In this document: positions 1-8,261 of the stretch, piece after piece | Position numbering within the stretch: the first letter of the stretch is position 1 | How the letters are laid out: each line of letters begins with the position of its first letter | Assembly (NCBI GenBank): GCA_049324535.1 | Contig: JBMOOG010000028.1 | Location: forward strand, 168,726 to 232,725 | Length of the DNA: 64,000 nt | Source of the DNA: JBMOOG01 sp049324535 | GTDB lineage: Bacteria; Pseudomonadota; Alphaproteobacteria; Rhodobacterales; Rhodobacteraceae | Direction of reading: 5' to 3' | Notes under the pieces: model-generated | What the model saw: the letters and a program-made list of their open reading frames with translations, nothing else | What the model was told of the DNA's origin: nothing | The model's database searches: none | Position numbers and translations under genes: made by a program

Positions 1-363
1 GGATCCGAGGATGCCGCGCAGATCGCGGGGCTCTTCGCCTTTCTCGGTCATCTCTTCCCGGTCTGGCTCGGGTTCCGGGGCGGCAAGGGGGTGGCCACCT
101 TCCTCGGCACGCTGCTCGCGCTGGCCTGGCCGGTGGGGCTGGCCGCCTGCGCCACCTGGGCCGCGACCGCCGCCGCGACCCGCATCTCCTCGCTCTCGGC
201 CCTGATCTCCGTCACGACCGCGGCTCTCTGGGCGGTCCTCCTCGGCCAGACCCGGATCGTCGCGCTGATCCTGGTGCTCGCCGCCCTCGTGCTTGTGCGC
301 CACCACGCCAACATCCGCCGGCTCCTCGCCGGCACCGAGCCGCGGATCGGCCGCAAGGGCTGA
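1..363 (+). CDS. plsY: Glycerol-3-phosphate acyltransferase PlsY, C-terminal part (5' truncated by window edge)
   Basis: PlsY is an inner-membrane enzyme that moves an acyl group from acyl-phosphate to glycerol 3-phosphate, the first step of phospholipid synthesis. The open frame runs in from base 1 with no start, so about the last 120 residues are present. The fragment carries the glycine-rich phosphate-binding motif FRGGKGVATF (fragment residues 25-34), hydrophobic segments after it, and the end motif HHANIRRLLAGTE, which matches the conserved third PlsY motif. It ends with TGA and converges on gshA. GTG at base 91 is an internal codon inside the motif, not a start. The family call is firm despite the truncation. 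Confidence 0.93.
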   Translation, partial: GSEDAAQIAGLFAFLGHLFPVWLGFRGGKGVATFLGTLLALAWPVGLAACATWAATAAATRISSLSALISVTTAALWAVLLGQTRIVALILVLAALVLVRHHANIRRLLAGTEPRIGRKG

Positions 364-370
364 CCGGCGC

Positions 371-430
371 TCTTCTTCTTCGCGCCAATACCCCGGGGGG
401 CGGCCGAAGGCCGGGGGGCGGACGCCCCCC
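371..430. repeat. Intergenic repeat copy 1 with GC-rich hairpins, probable bidirectional terminator
   Basis: Lies in the 73-bp gap between convergent plsY and gshA. It begins with a CTTCTTCTTCGC tract followed by CAATACCCC and G-runs. It then holds GGCC-gaa-GGCC and a perfect 8-bp stem, GGGGGGCG (413-420) with CGCCCCCC (423-430). The first 30 bases closely match 25252-25281, which is also followed by a GC hairpin. The role as terminator is inferred from position and structure; there is no strong U tract. Confidence 0.55.
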
Positions 431-436
431 GCCCGC

Positions 437-1798
437 TCACAACCGGCAGGCCCGGTAGACCGGGGTGACATCCCCCTTCCAGGGACCGTGATAGGCGGCG
501 ATCAGCCGGTCGGCCTGGACCGCGCCGGTGGCGAGGCTTTCGTCGAGCACTCCAAGAAGCACCGACTCGTCCGAACCCTCGGACATGCGATGGCGCGCGC
601 GCAGCCCCGCCCGGGCGATTGCAACGGCCTCGCGCGCAAGGTCGGCCAGCCGGACGCCCCCGGCCTCGCCCTGCAGGGCATCGCGTCCCGCGGCCCGGCG
701 CAAGGCGTCCCGCGTCTCGGCGTCGAGGCCCTTGACCAGATCCCAGGCGGCATCGAGCGCCGTCCCATCGTAAAGCAGGCCCGTCCAGAACGCGGGCAGC
801 GCCGCCAGATGCGCCTCGTCCCCGGCGTCGGCCCCGCGCATCTCGATGTAGCGCTTGACCCGCGCCTCGGGAAACACTGTGGTCAGGTGGTCGGCCCAGT
901 CCGAAAGCGTGGGCTTCTCTCCGGGCAGCGCCGGCAGTTCGCCGCGCAGGAAGTCCCGGAATGACTGGCCCAGCGCGTTGATGTAGGCCCCGTCGCGGTA
1001 GACGAAATACATGGGAACATCAAGGACATAGTCAACATAACGTTCATAGCCCATGCCCTCTTCGAAGACGAAGGGCAGCATGCCGGTGCGCGCGGCGTCC
1101 AGGTTCTGCCAGATGTGCGCACGCCAGCTCTTCATGCCGTTGAGCCGACCCTCGAGGAAGGGCGACGAGGCGAAGAGCGCGGTCGCCACCGGTTGCAGCG
1201 CCAGACCGACACGCAGCTTCTTCACCATGTCGGCTTCCGATGCGAAGTCGAGGTTCACCTGCACCGTCGAGGTGCGGTACATCATCTGGGTCCCGAGCCG
1301 GCCGACCTTTTCCATGTATCCGGTCATCAGGCGATAGCGCCCCTTGGGCATCATCGGCATCTGCGCATGGGTCCAGACCGGCGCGGCCCCGATCCCGAGA
1401 AAGGCAACCCCCATCGGGTCGGCGATCTGCTTCACCTCGGCCAGATGCCCGGCGGTCTCGGCCGCCGTCTCGTGCAGGGTGGCGAGCGGCGCGCCCGAAA
1501 GCTCGACCTGGCCCCCCGGTTCGAGGCTGATGAAGGCCCCGGCGCGCCGCAGCCCGATCACGTTCTCCTGCTCGAAGACCGGCTCCCAGCCGAAGCGGTC
1601 CCGCAGGCCGTCGAAGAGCGCCCGGATCGACCGCGGCCCCTCGTAGGGCAGCGGCAGCAGGCTGTCGGTCAGGAAGCCGAACTTCTCGTGCTCGGTGCCG
1701 ATGCGCCAGTCGCGCGCAGGCTTCTCGCCGCCCGCAATGTATTCAGCCAGCTGCTCGTACCGCTCGATCGGGCCGCCGCCCGACTGGGGAATGGACAT
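437..1798 (-). CDS. gshA: Glutamate--cysteine ligase (plant-type, alphaproteobacterial)
   Basis: Joins L-glutamate and L-cysteine with ATP to give gamma-glutamylcysteine, the first step of glutathione synthesis; cytosolic. The 453-residue product has the GTEHEKFGF substrate-binding motif at about residues 34-42 and the usual length of the plant/alphaproteobacterial GCS2-like class. A frame extension to 1840 exists, but the start at 1798 is preferred because GGAGG lies 8 nt upstream and the protein begins MSIPQSGGGP, as expected for the family. It converges with plsY across a 73-bp hairpin-rich gap and follows the small membrane gene on the same strand. Confidence 0.93.
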   Translation of the reverse strand: MSIPQSGGGPIERYEQLAEYIAGGEKPARDWRIGTEHEKFGFLTDSLLPLPYEGPRSIRALFDGLRDRFGWEPVFEQENVIGLRRAGAFISLEPGGQVELSGAPLATLHETAAETAGHLAEVKQIADPMGVAFLGIGAAPVWTHAQMPMMPKGRYRLMTGYMEKVGRLGTQMMYRTSTVQVNLDFASEADMVKKLRVGLALQPVATALFASSPFLEGRLNGMKSWRAHIWQNLDAARTGMLPFVFEEGMGYERYVDYVLDVPMYFVYRDGAYINALGQSFRDFLRGELPALPGEKPTLSDWADHLTTVFPEARVKRYIEMRGADAGDEAHLAALPAFWTGLLYDGTALDAAWDLVKGLDAETRDALRRAAGRDALQGEAGGVRLADLAREAVAIARAGLRARHRMSEGSDESVLLGVLDESLATGAVQADRLIAAYHGPWKGDVTPVYRACRL

Positions 1799-1889
1799 CG
1801 GAAGGGCCTCCGCGCGCCTCGGGAAGGCAACAGGTGGCAAGCGGCCGTCCTTCCGTCAACCCCACCGCGTGAGAACCGACGGCGGTCTT

Positions 1890-2420
1890 TCATGAAATCT
1901 CGTGATGACCCGGCAACACCGCAGGGGCCCGGGCGCGGCGCCAGAGCGGCTCGGCGGGCGGGCGGGGTGCGGCGTGCGCGCGGGTCAGCGCCGCAAGGTC
2001 GATCCCCGGCAGGGCGGCGAAGGCGTCGAACAGCCGCTCGGCACCGCGCGCACCCTCCGGGATCAGCAGCACCTGCCCGTCGCCGGTCCGCAGGCGCCAC
2101 TGGCGGACACCGTGCCACTCGGTCAGGCGCAGCTCGTCGATGTCCGCAAGGGCCACCATGCCGCCGAAGGTCGGCCCGAAATACCCAACCTGGCCCTCGT
2201 CCACCTCGACCAGACCCGGCGCATCGACCGGGGTTTCGAACCGCAGCCGGCGCGCCGCGACGATGCCCCAGGCGAGGCTTGCCACCGCGATCATCCCTCC
2301 CGCGGGCAAGAGAAGATAGCCGCCGTACGACCCCATCCAGAGGCCGAGCAGGCCGGTGGCCGCCGCCGCGATCACCTCGCGCCAGCGGACCAGCGCCGCG
2401 CGCGCCTCCGGGCGGATCAT
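1890..2420 (-). CDS. Small membrane protein of unknown function
   Basis: A 176-residue protein I cannot name. Residues about 10-50 are strongly hydrophobic and look like two closely spaced membrane helices; the rest is a soluble C-terminal domain with alternating charged and hydrophobic stretches. The layout suggests a membrane-anchored cytoplasmic domain. The start at 2420 overlaps the rsmE stop as ATGA, so it is probably translated with rsmE; an upstream in-frame codon at 2447 would lie inside rsmE and is less likely. Transcription continues towards gshA after about 90 bp. No catalytic motif is visible. Confidence 0.75.
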   Translation of the reverse strand: MIRPEARAALVRWREVIAAAATGLLGLWMGSYGGYLLLPAGGMIAVASLAWGIVAARRLRFETPVDAPGLVEVDEGQVGYFGPTFGGMVALADIDELRLTEWHGVRQWRLRTGDGQVLLIPEGARGAERLFDAFAALPGIDLAALTRAHAAPRPPAEPLWRRARAPAVLPGHHEIS

Positions 2421-3142
2421 CGCCAGTCCCCCAGCGCCGACTGCCACAGGACCAGGGCCGCCACCGCCGCGGTTTCCGCCCGCAGGATGCGGGGGCCGAG
2501 ACTGATGGGCGTGACGAAGGGCAGCTCTGACAGCCGCGCGCGTTCGCGCTCGGAAAACCCGCCCTCAGGACCGATCAGGATCGCCCAGGGGCCGGGGGCG
2601 GCCGCCGCAAGCACACCCGCGGGACCGATCCGGGATTCGTCGGCCCACAGGATCCGGCGTCGGGCATCCCAGCCGGACAGGAGCCGGTCGAGCGTCACCA
2701 GATCCCGGACCTCCGGCACCGCGAGCGCGCCGCACTGCTCGGCCGCCTCGGTCGCATGGGCCGCCAGCCGGTCGGTGCGCACCCGATCGGCATTGGTGAA
2801 ATCGGTCTGCACCGGCCGGATGGAGGCCGCGCCCAGTTCCACCGCCTTCTCGACCACGAAATCGGTGCGCGCCTTCTTCAGCGGCGCGAACACCAGCCAG
2901 AGGTCGGGCACGGACACCTGCGCGCGCGTCAGGGCCCGGCACACCAGCCGGCCGGCCCGGCGGCCGACCTCGGCCACCTCGGCCCGCCATTCCCCGTCGC
3001 GCCCGTTGAAGACCAGAACCGGGGCGCCGATCTCCTGCCGCATCACCCCGAAGAGATAGTGCGCCTGCGGCTCGGTCAGGGTCACGGATTGCCCGGGACC
3101 CAGCGGCTGGTCTAGATGGAGACGGATCTTCGCATTGGACAT
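2417..3142 (-). CDS. rsmE: 16S rRNA (uracil(1498)-N(3))-methyltransferase RsmE
   Basis: SPOUT-family methyltransferase that uses SAM to methylate N3 of U1498 in helix 44 of 16S rRNA. The 241-residue length is normal. The C-terminal knot carries LIGPEGGFSERE (about 189-200) and LGPRILRAETA (about 215-225), the two RsmE signatures that form the SAM site; the N-terminal PUA-like part includes MRQEIGAPVLVFNGRDGEW. The ATG at 3142 is 11 bp from the divergent ubiA start, so promoter and ribosome-binding signals must lie within ubiA coding DNA or be unusual. It is followed by a 4-bp overlap with the membrane protein gene. Confidence 0.95.
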   Translation of the reverse strand: MSNAKIRLHLDQPLGPGQSVTLTEPQAHYLFGVMRQEIGAPVLVFNGRDGEWRAEVAEVGRRAGRLVCRALTRAQVSVPDLWLVFAPLKKARTDFVVEKAVELGAASIRPVQTDFTNADRVRTDRLAAHATEAAEQCGALAVPEVRDLVTLDRLLSGWDARRRILWADESRIGPAGVLAAAAPGPWAILIGPEGGFSERERARLSELPFVTPISLGPRILRAETAAVAALVLWQSALGDWR

Positions 3143-3153
3143 GAGCGCAGTCT

Positions 3154-4125
3154 ATGAGCCCGCCCCCGCCTGCGCCAGAGAGCGCGACACCCGGCACGGT
3201 TGCCGATGCGGTCCCGGGGAACTGGGTGGACCGGCTGGCGCCCGCCCGGGCGCGCCCCTACCTGCGCCTGTCGCGCGCCGACCGTCCGGTCGGGACCTGG
3301 CTGCTGCTCATCCCCTGCTGGTGGGGGCTCGCGCTTGCGGCCGGCACCGACGGCTGGCGCTGGCCGGATCTCTGGATCGCCCTTGGCTGCGCGGCCGGGG
3401 CCTGGCTGATGCGCGGGGCGGGCTGCACCTGGAACGACCTGACCGACCGCGAGTTCGACGCGCAGGTGGCGCGCACCCGGTCGCGGCCGCTGCCTTCGGG
3501 TCAGGTGACACCGCGGCAGGCGGCGGTCTGGATGGGCGCACAGGCGCTGGCGGCCGCGGTGATCCTGTTCACCTTCGACCGCGCGGCGATCGCGCTCGGC
3601 ATCGCGGCGCTCGCCCCGGTTGCGATCTATCCCTTCGCCAAGCGGTTCACCTGGTGGCCGCAGGTCTTCCTGGGCATCGCCTTCAACTGGGGGGCGCTGC
3701 TTGCCTGGACTGCCCATACCGGCGGTCTGGGCTGGCCGCCGGTGCTGCTCTACTTGTCCGGGATCGCCTGGACGCTGTTCTACGACACGATCTACGCCCA
3801 TCAGGACAAGGAGGACGACGCCCTGATCGGGGTGAAGTCCACCGCCCGGCTCTTCGGTGCGCAGACCGGGCGCTGGCTGGCCGCCTTCCTGGTGCTGACG
3901 GTCGTGCTGATGACCGCGGCGGTTCTGGCCGCGCTCCTGCCCGGGTCCGGGGCGGTCCGGCTGGCGGTCGGGCTCTGCGCGCCCTGGGCGCTGGGCTGGC
4001 ACCTTCTGTGGCAGTTGCGCGCGCTTGACCCCGACGATCCGGCCAACTGCCTGCGGCTCTTCCGGTCGAACCGCGACGCGGGGCTGATCGCTGCGCTGTT
4101 TCTTGCCGCTGCCGCCGCGCTGTGA
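3154..4125 (+). CDS. ubiA: 4-hydroxybenzoate polyprenyltransferase UbiA
   Basis: Integral-membrane prenyltransferase that attaches the polyprenyl tail to 4-hydroxybenzoate in ubiquinone synthesis. The 323-residue protein has the first Asp-rich motif NDLTDREFD (residues 94-102) and a second around DTIYAHQDKEDD (211-222), the Mg/diphosphate-binding pair of the family, among about eight hydrophobic segments. The first 25 residues are Pro/Ala-rich and probably disordered. No convincing Shine-Dalgarno sequence precedes the ATG, and the divergent rsmE start is only 11 bp away, so a leaderless message is possible. The TGA is followed by 58 bp before the next gene. Confidence 0.94.
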   Translation: MSPPPPAPESATPGTVADAVPGNWVDRLAPARARPYLRLSRADRPVGTWLLLIPCWWGLALAAGTDGWRWPDLWIALGCAAGAWLMRGAGCTWNDLTDREFDAQVARTRSRPLPSGQVTPRQAAVWMGAQALAAAVILFTFDRAAIALGIAALAPVAIYPFAKRFTWWPQVFLGIAFNWGALLAWTAHTGGLGWPPVLLYLSGIAWTLFYDTIYAHQDKEDDALIGVKSTARLFGAQTGRWLAAFLVLTVVLMTAAVLAALLPGSGAVRLAVGLCAPWALGWHLLWQLRALDPDDPANCLRLFRSNRDAGLIAALFLAAAAAL

Positions 4126-4183
4126 TTGAACCCCCCTGCCCCCTCGCCTAAGCACGGGACGTGCCGCCACGACTCGGGGACCG

Positions 4184-6178
4184 ATGCGCTTTCCTCACCG
4201 CCTGATTCCTCCCGCGGCCTTCCTTGCCGCGGCGGTGCTGGCCATCCTCGGCGCCATCCTGGCCGCCGGGCTGGTCGAAAGCCGTTCGGCCTCGGGCGTA
4301 CGCAAGGCGCTCGATTCGGCCGGGCTGGGCTGGGCGCAGGTGCGGGCGGACGGGCTGAAGGTGCTTCTGTCCGGCACCGCCCCGAACGAGACCGAACGGT
4401 TCCGCGCCGTCTCCACCGCTGGAAGCGTGATCGACGCCGCCAACGTGCGCGACGACATGGAGGTTGCGGACAGCGCCGTGATCGACACTCCGGAATTCAC
4501 CGTCGAGATCCTGCGCAACGACGACGGCATTTCCCTGATCGGCCTGGTGCCGGCCGGCGCGGCCCGCGACGAGATCAAGGCCCGGGTCACGGCGATCGCG
4601 GGCGGCGTGCCGGTGACCGACCTGCTGGAAAGCGCCAAGTATCCAGTGCCGGATACCTGGCCGCTGGCGCTGGATTTCGGGCTTTCGGCGCTCGCCGACC
4701 TGCCGCGGTCGAAGATCTCGATCACCGCCCCGAAGGTCGCGATCGTCGCCATCACCGACAGCGCGGCGGAAAAGGCCCGGATCGAGGCGGACCTCGCCCG
4801 CCGCAAGCCCGAGGCGGTCGCTCTGGTGCGCGACATCTCGGCGCCCCGCCCGGTCATCGCGCCGTTCACCCTGCGCTTCCTGATCGACGAGCGGGGCGCG
4901 CGCTTCGACGCCTGCTCGGCCAACAACGAGCGCGCGCGCGACCGCATCCTGGCCGCGGCGATCGACGCCGGGGCGCCCCCGCAGACCACCTGCACGATCG
5001 GCCTCGGCGTGCCGTCGCCCCAATGGGCCGACGCGGTCGCGCTTGGAATCGGCGTGCTGGCCGACCTCGGCGCGGGATCGATCACGTTCTCGGATGCGGA
5101 CGTGTCCCTGATCGCGGCGCCGTCGGTCGATCAGGCGGCCTTCGACGAGGCGGTGGGCCGGCTCGAGTCGAACCTGCCCGAGGTCTTCTCGCTGCGCGCC
5201 GAGCTGACCCCGAAGCCCGAGACGCAGGTCCGGAAGGGGCCGGCGGTGTTCACTGCGGCGCTGGCCGCGGATGGCAAGGTGACGCTCGGCGGCCGCATCA
5301 CCGACGAGACCGCGCGCGACTCGGTCGAAAGCTACGCCCGGTCCCGGTTCGGATCGTCGAACGTCGACACAGCCATGCGTCTCGAGACCGACCTGCCCGA
5401 AGGATGGCCGCTGCGCGCGCTGGTCGGATTGCAGGCGCTGGCGGAACTGGCCCAGGGACATCTCACCGTCACGGCCGAGGATGTGACCCTGACCGGGGTG
5501 AGCGGGTCGCAGGACGCGCGCGATTCCGTCTCGCGGATGCTGGCCGCCGGACTGGGCAAGGGCGCGAAGTTCCGGCTCGACATCCGCTATGACGCGAAAC
5601 TCGACCCCCTTCTCGGCCTGCCGACGCCCGAGCAGTGCATCGCCCGGATCAACGACGAGCTTGCGGCGCACAAGCTCGCCTTCGAGCCGGGTTCGGCCAC
5701 GTTCACGCCCGAGTCGGCCAAGACGCTCGACACCCTCGCCGCACTCATGAAGGATTGCACCGACGTGCCGATCGAGGTGGCCGGGCACACCGACAGCCAG
5801 GGGCGCGAGGAGATGAACCTTGCGCTGTCGGAGGACCGGGCCGAGGCCGTGGTCGCCGCCCTGCTCGAGCGCCGGGTGCCGACCTCGAACCTGACCGCCG
5901 TCGGCTACGGCGAGACGGTGCCGATCGCGGACAACGGGTCCGAGGCCGGACGCGAGGCGAACCGGCGGATCGAGTTCCGGCTCCTGTCGCCCGAGACGTC
6001 CGGCGCGGAGACCGCGGCCACGGGAGACGCGACCGCCGAAGCGCCGGCCGCCGCGCCGGGCGATCCGGCGGACGCGGCGGGGACCGCCACCGCAACCCCC
6101 GACGGCTCGATCTCGATCGAGGTCCGGACCCCGCAGAAGGACACGCTCCGCCCGCAGAAACGCCCGGAAGGCAGGTAG
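4184..6178 (+). CDS. OmpA-family envelope protein with long N-terminal BON-like region
   Basis: A 664-residue envelope protein. Residues about 7-26 form a hydrophobic signal or anchor. Residues about 30-480 contain several alpha/beta repeats of the kind seen in BON domains (patterns such as ADGKVTLGGRITDETARDSVES), which I infer but cannot confirm. The C-terminal OmpA/MotB domain is clear: AFEPGSATFTPES, GHTDSQGREEMNLALSEDRAEAV from about residue 532, and GYGETVPIADN with NRRIEF near 591, which bind peptidoglycan. A low-complexity Ala/Pro tail follows. It probably links the envelope to the cell wall. The next gene starts 5 bp downstream, suggesting one transcript. Confidence 0.85.
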   Translation: MRFPHRLIPPAAFLAAAVLAILGAILAAGLVESRSASGVRKALDSAGLGWAQVRADGLKVLLSGTAPNETERFRAVSTAGSVIDAANVRDDMEVADSAVIDTPEFTVEILRNDDGISLIGLVPAGAARDEIKARVTAIAGGVPVTDLLESAKYPVPDTWPLALDFGLSALADLPRSKISITAPKVAIVAITDSAAEKARIEADLARRKPEAVALVRDISAPRPVIAPFTLRFLIDERGARFDACSANNERARDRILAAAIDAGAPPQTTCTIGLGVPSPQWADAVALGIGVLADLGAGSITFSDADVSLIAAPSVDQAAFDEAVGRLESNLPEVFSLRAELTPKPETQVRKGPAVFTAALAADGKVTLGGRITDETARDSVESYARSRFGSSNVDTAMRLETDLPEGWPLRALVGLQALAELAQGHLTVTAEDVTLTGVSGSQDARDSVSRMLAAGLGKGAKFRLDIRYDAKLDPLLGLPTPEQCIARINDELAAHKLAFEPGSATFTPESAKTLDTLAALMKDCTDVPIEVAGHTDSQGREEMNLALSEDRAEAVVAALLERRVPTSNLTAVGYGETVPIADNGSEAGREANRRIEFRLLSPETSGAETAATGDATAEAPAAAPGDPADAAGTATATPDGSISIEVRTPQKDTLRPQKRPEGR

Positions 6179-6183
6179 ATCCC

Positions 6184-6513
6184 ATGAACCGCACCGAATT
6201 CATCGCCGCGACCGCCATCATCCTGTTCGTGGCCTTTGCGCTGGGGTGGTTCGCGTCCTGGCTCTACCATCGGCTGACCCAGGTGACGCAGGCCGACATG
6301 GGCGAACTGGAGAAGATGGCGCGTGACCTGCACGAGGCCGAGGATACCCGGGACCAGGCGCTTGCCTGGGTCGAGCACCGGGAGGCCGAGCTTCAGGGTC
6401 GGCTCAAGCAAACCGAGGCCGAGCTGCGGGCCGCCATGGAGGGCCTGCGCGATGCCCGGCAGGAATCCGCCGACCTGCGCGCCTACATCGAGAAGTTGAA
6501 CATTTCGACATAG
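6184..6513 (+). CDS. Small single-pass membrane protein with cytoplasmic coiled coil
   Basis: A 109-residue protein: one membrane helix at about residues 7-29 (IAATAIILFVAFALGWFASW), then a highly charged Glu/Arg/Ala-rich helix from about 38 to 105 with heptad-like spacing, typical of a coiled coil. No enzymatic motif is visible. It begins 5 bp after the OmpA-like gene, so the two are very likely co-expressed and may form an envelope scaffold. Similar small anchored coiled-coil proteins sit next to OmpA-like genes in Rhodobacterales from my general knowledge; function is unknown. Confidence 0.8.
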   Translation: MNRTEFIAATAIILFVAFALGWFASWLYHRLTQVTQADMGELEKMARDLHEAEDTRDQALAWVEHREAELQGRLKQTEAELRAAMEGLRDARQESADLRAYIEKLNIST

Positions 6514-6519
6514 ATTGTT

Positions 6520-6537
6520 GCCAGTATTGATACTGGC
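6520..6537. promoter_or_regulatory. Perfect 8-bp inverted repeat after the coiled-coil gene
   Basis: GCCAGTAT-tg-ATACTGGC, two perfect 8-base arms with a 2-base centre, begins 7 bp after the stop codon at 6513 and lies about 60 bp before the acyltransferase gene. It has no U tract, and its near-symmetric, moderately AT-containing core looks more like a protein-binding operator than a terminator. Function is inferred only. Confidence 0.4.
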
Positions 6538-6599
6538 GCCCGTCCGCGCCGCAGCGCTACGCTGACCGTGGTGGACAGGACGGCCATGGCCGGCATCGG

Positions 6600-7565
6600 G
6601 TGAAGACTGCGGAGTCGCGCATGAAGCGAGTCGGAGCCCTGTCGATGTTCACAACCGTCCAGCAACCGATGACACAGGGGCGCAACGGCAGCATCGACCT
6701 GCTGAGGCTTGTTGCGGCCCTGGGCATCGTCGATTTTCATCTGGGCGGTCCCCTTGCCGCCATCGGCTACGCCGGCCTGCCGGTCTTTGCCGCGCTGATG
6801 GGATACAACGCCATCAGGCGCACCGGCAGCGAGAAGGGCCGGCAGGCGCTCGTCACGCAGGCCCGGCAGCTCGCCCTGCTGTGGCTCGTCTGGTCGGCGA
6901 TCTACGGGGCGCTGAAGGTGGCCGAGGTTGTCGCCGCGCGTCATTCCCCGGCCGACGAGTTCGCGGCGTGGATGCTGCTGACCGGTCCCGCGATCCACCT
7001 GTGGTTCCTGCCCTTCGCCGCGCTGACCCTGCTTGGCCTTCGCCGTGCCGGCGGCTGGCTGACGCCCGGCTCCGAGGCGGGTTTTGTCCGAGGCGCGGGC
7101 CTTGCGGCGGCGGTCTCGCTGGCGGCCTTCGGGCTGTCGGCGCAGCCGGGCCTGCCGATCCCGCTTCCGCAGTGGCTCTACGTGGCTCCGGCACTTGCCT
7201 TCGGCGTGCTGCTTGCGTTCGCAGGCGACGACCGGCGGCGTCAGGCGATCTGGCTGGTGTCGGCCGTCGCCACGGTGCTTCTGGGCAGCCGGTTCGGGCC
7301 ACCCGGCGCCGCGTTCACGCTTCTGCTGGCGCTGTCGGCCATTGGGCTGGCCATGGCCGTGCGCCTGCCGCAGACGCCCGCGTCCGACCTGGCGCGCCGG
7401 CTGTCGATGGCCATCTACCTGCTGCATCCGATGATGGTTGCGGTGCTCCTGCGCCTGACCCATTGGCCGAGCGGCAGTGCCCCCATGCTGCCCGCCGTGC
7501 TGCTGGGCACGGGAGGGCTGGCACTGCTGCTGCTGCGCTCACCCCTGCGCCGCTGGGCCGGATGA
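6600..7565 (+). CDS. Acyltransferase-3 family membrane protein
   Basis: Predicted integral-membrane acyltransferase of the OafA/NodX type, which acylates sugars of surface polysaccharides. The best evidence is the opening motif GSIDLLRLVAALGIVDFHLGGP, which matches the family start (RxxDxLRxxA...H), followed by about nine to ten hydrophobic helices and a final segment with LSMAIYLLHPMMVAVL, the typical C-terminal signature. It is short (321 residues from GTG 6600, or 298 from ATG 6669, where the conserved part begins). The 3' end overlaps the convergent moaE end by 27 bp. Substrate is unknown. Confidence 0.8.
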   Translation: MKTAESRMKRVGALSMFTTVQQPMTQGRNGSIDLLRLVAALGIVDFHLGGPLAAIGYAGLPVFAALMGYNAIRRTGSEKGRQALVTQARQLALLWLVWSAIYGALKVAEVVAARHSPADEFAAWMLLTGPAIHLWFLPFAALTLLGLRRAGGWLTPGSEAGFVRGAGLAAAVSLAAFGLSAQPGLPIPLPQWLYVAPALAFGVLLAFAGDDRRRQAIWLVSAVATVLLGSRFGPPGAAFTLLLALSAIGLAMAVRLPQTPASDLARRLSMAIYLLHPMMVAVLLRLTHWPSGSAPMLPAVLLGTGGLALLLLRSPLRRWAG

Positions 7566-8009
7566 GCCCCAGCGCCCCAGCGCCCGCTCGTCCTCATCGC
7601 GCGCCGCCACCCAGGACGCGCCGTCCGGCCCGGTTTCCTTCTTCCAGAACGGCGCGCGCGACTTGAGGTAGTCCATAAGGAACTCCGCGGCGGCGAAGGC
7701 GTCGGCGCGGTGGCGCGCGGCCGTGGCCACCATCATGATGGCCTCGCCCGGCCGCAGGGGCCCGTAGCGATGGATGACCAGGAGATCGGCGAGCGTCCAG
7801 CGCGCCCGGGCCTCGGCCGCGATCGCGCCGATCGCGGATTCGGTCATGCCGGGGTAGTGCTCGATCTCCATGCCCGCCAGACGGCCTTCCTCGTCGCGCA
7901 CGAGCCCGAGAAACGTCACCACGGCCCCCGCGCCCGCCCCGAGCCCCGCGGCAAACCGGCCGCATTCGGCGCCATAGTCGAAGGCCTCGGTCGCTATGCG
8001 GATCTGCAT
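7539..8009 (-). CDS. moaE: Molybdopterin synthase catalytic subunit MoaE
   Basis: Large subunit of molybdopterin synthase; transfers sulfur from MoaD thiocarboxylate to precursor Z (cPMP) to make molybdopterin. At 156 residues it is of normal size. It shows the conserved GLVRDEEG and EHYPGM segments, RHRADAFAAAEFLMDYLKSRAPFWKKE with the essential lysines before and after the PFWK motif, and a Trp-containing end. It starts 3 bp after the moaD stop, so the two subunits are co-expressed. The product is needed for the formate dehydrogenase encoded further along the window. Confidence 0.95.
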   Translation of the reverse strand: MQIRIATEAFDYGAECGRFAAGLGAGAGAVVTFLGLVRDEEGRLAGMEIEHYPGMTESAIGAIAAEARARWTLADLLVIHRYGPLRPGEAIMMVATAARHRADAFAAAEFLMDYLKSRAPFWKKETGPDGASWVAARDEDERALGRWGSSGPAAQG

Positions 8010-8012
8010 CGG

Positions 8013-8261
8013 TCAGCCCCCCGTCATCGGCGGGAAGAAGGCCACTTCGCGGACGCCGTGAAGTGGCGCGTCGAAATCCGCAAGCGTCTGATCGACGGCG
8101 ACGCGCAGGGCCGCAAGGTCGGCGAAGGCCGCGGCGTGCCGTTCCTCGCGCTGGCGCAGCTCCTCGACCAGAGCACCCACGGTGGCCGCCGTGGTCTCGA
8201 TGTCCTCGAAGGGAACACCGATCCGCTCGCGGACCCAGGCAAAATACAGGACACGGATCAT
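8013..8261 (-). CDS. moaD: Molybdopterin synthase sulfur-carrier subunit MoaD
   Basis: Ubiquitin-fold sulfur carrier of molybdopterin synthase. The 82-residue protein begins MIRVLYFAWVRERIG and ends FFPPMTGG; the terminal Gly-Gly is the residue pair adenylated and thiocarboxylated by MoeB. The start at 8261 is chosen because it overlaps the pgsA stop as ATGA and gives exactly the family length; a longer frame to 8378 lies within pgsA. Gene order pgsA-moaD-moaE forms a tight minus-strand operon. Confidence 0.95.
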   Translation of the reverse strand: MIRVLYFAWVRERIGVPFEDIETTAATVGALVEELRQREERHAAAFADLAALRVAVDQTLADFDAPLHGVREVAFFPPMTGG

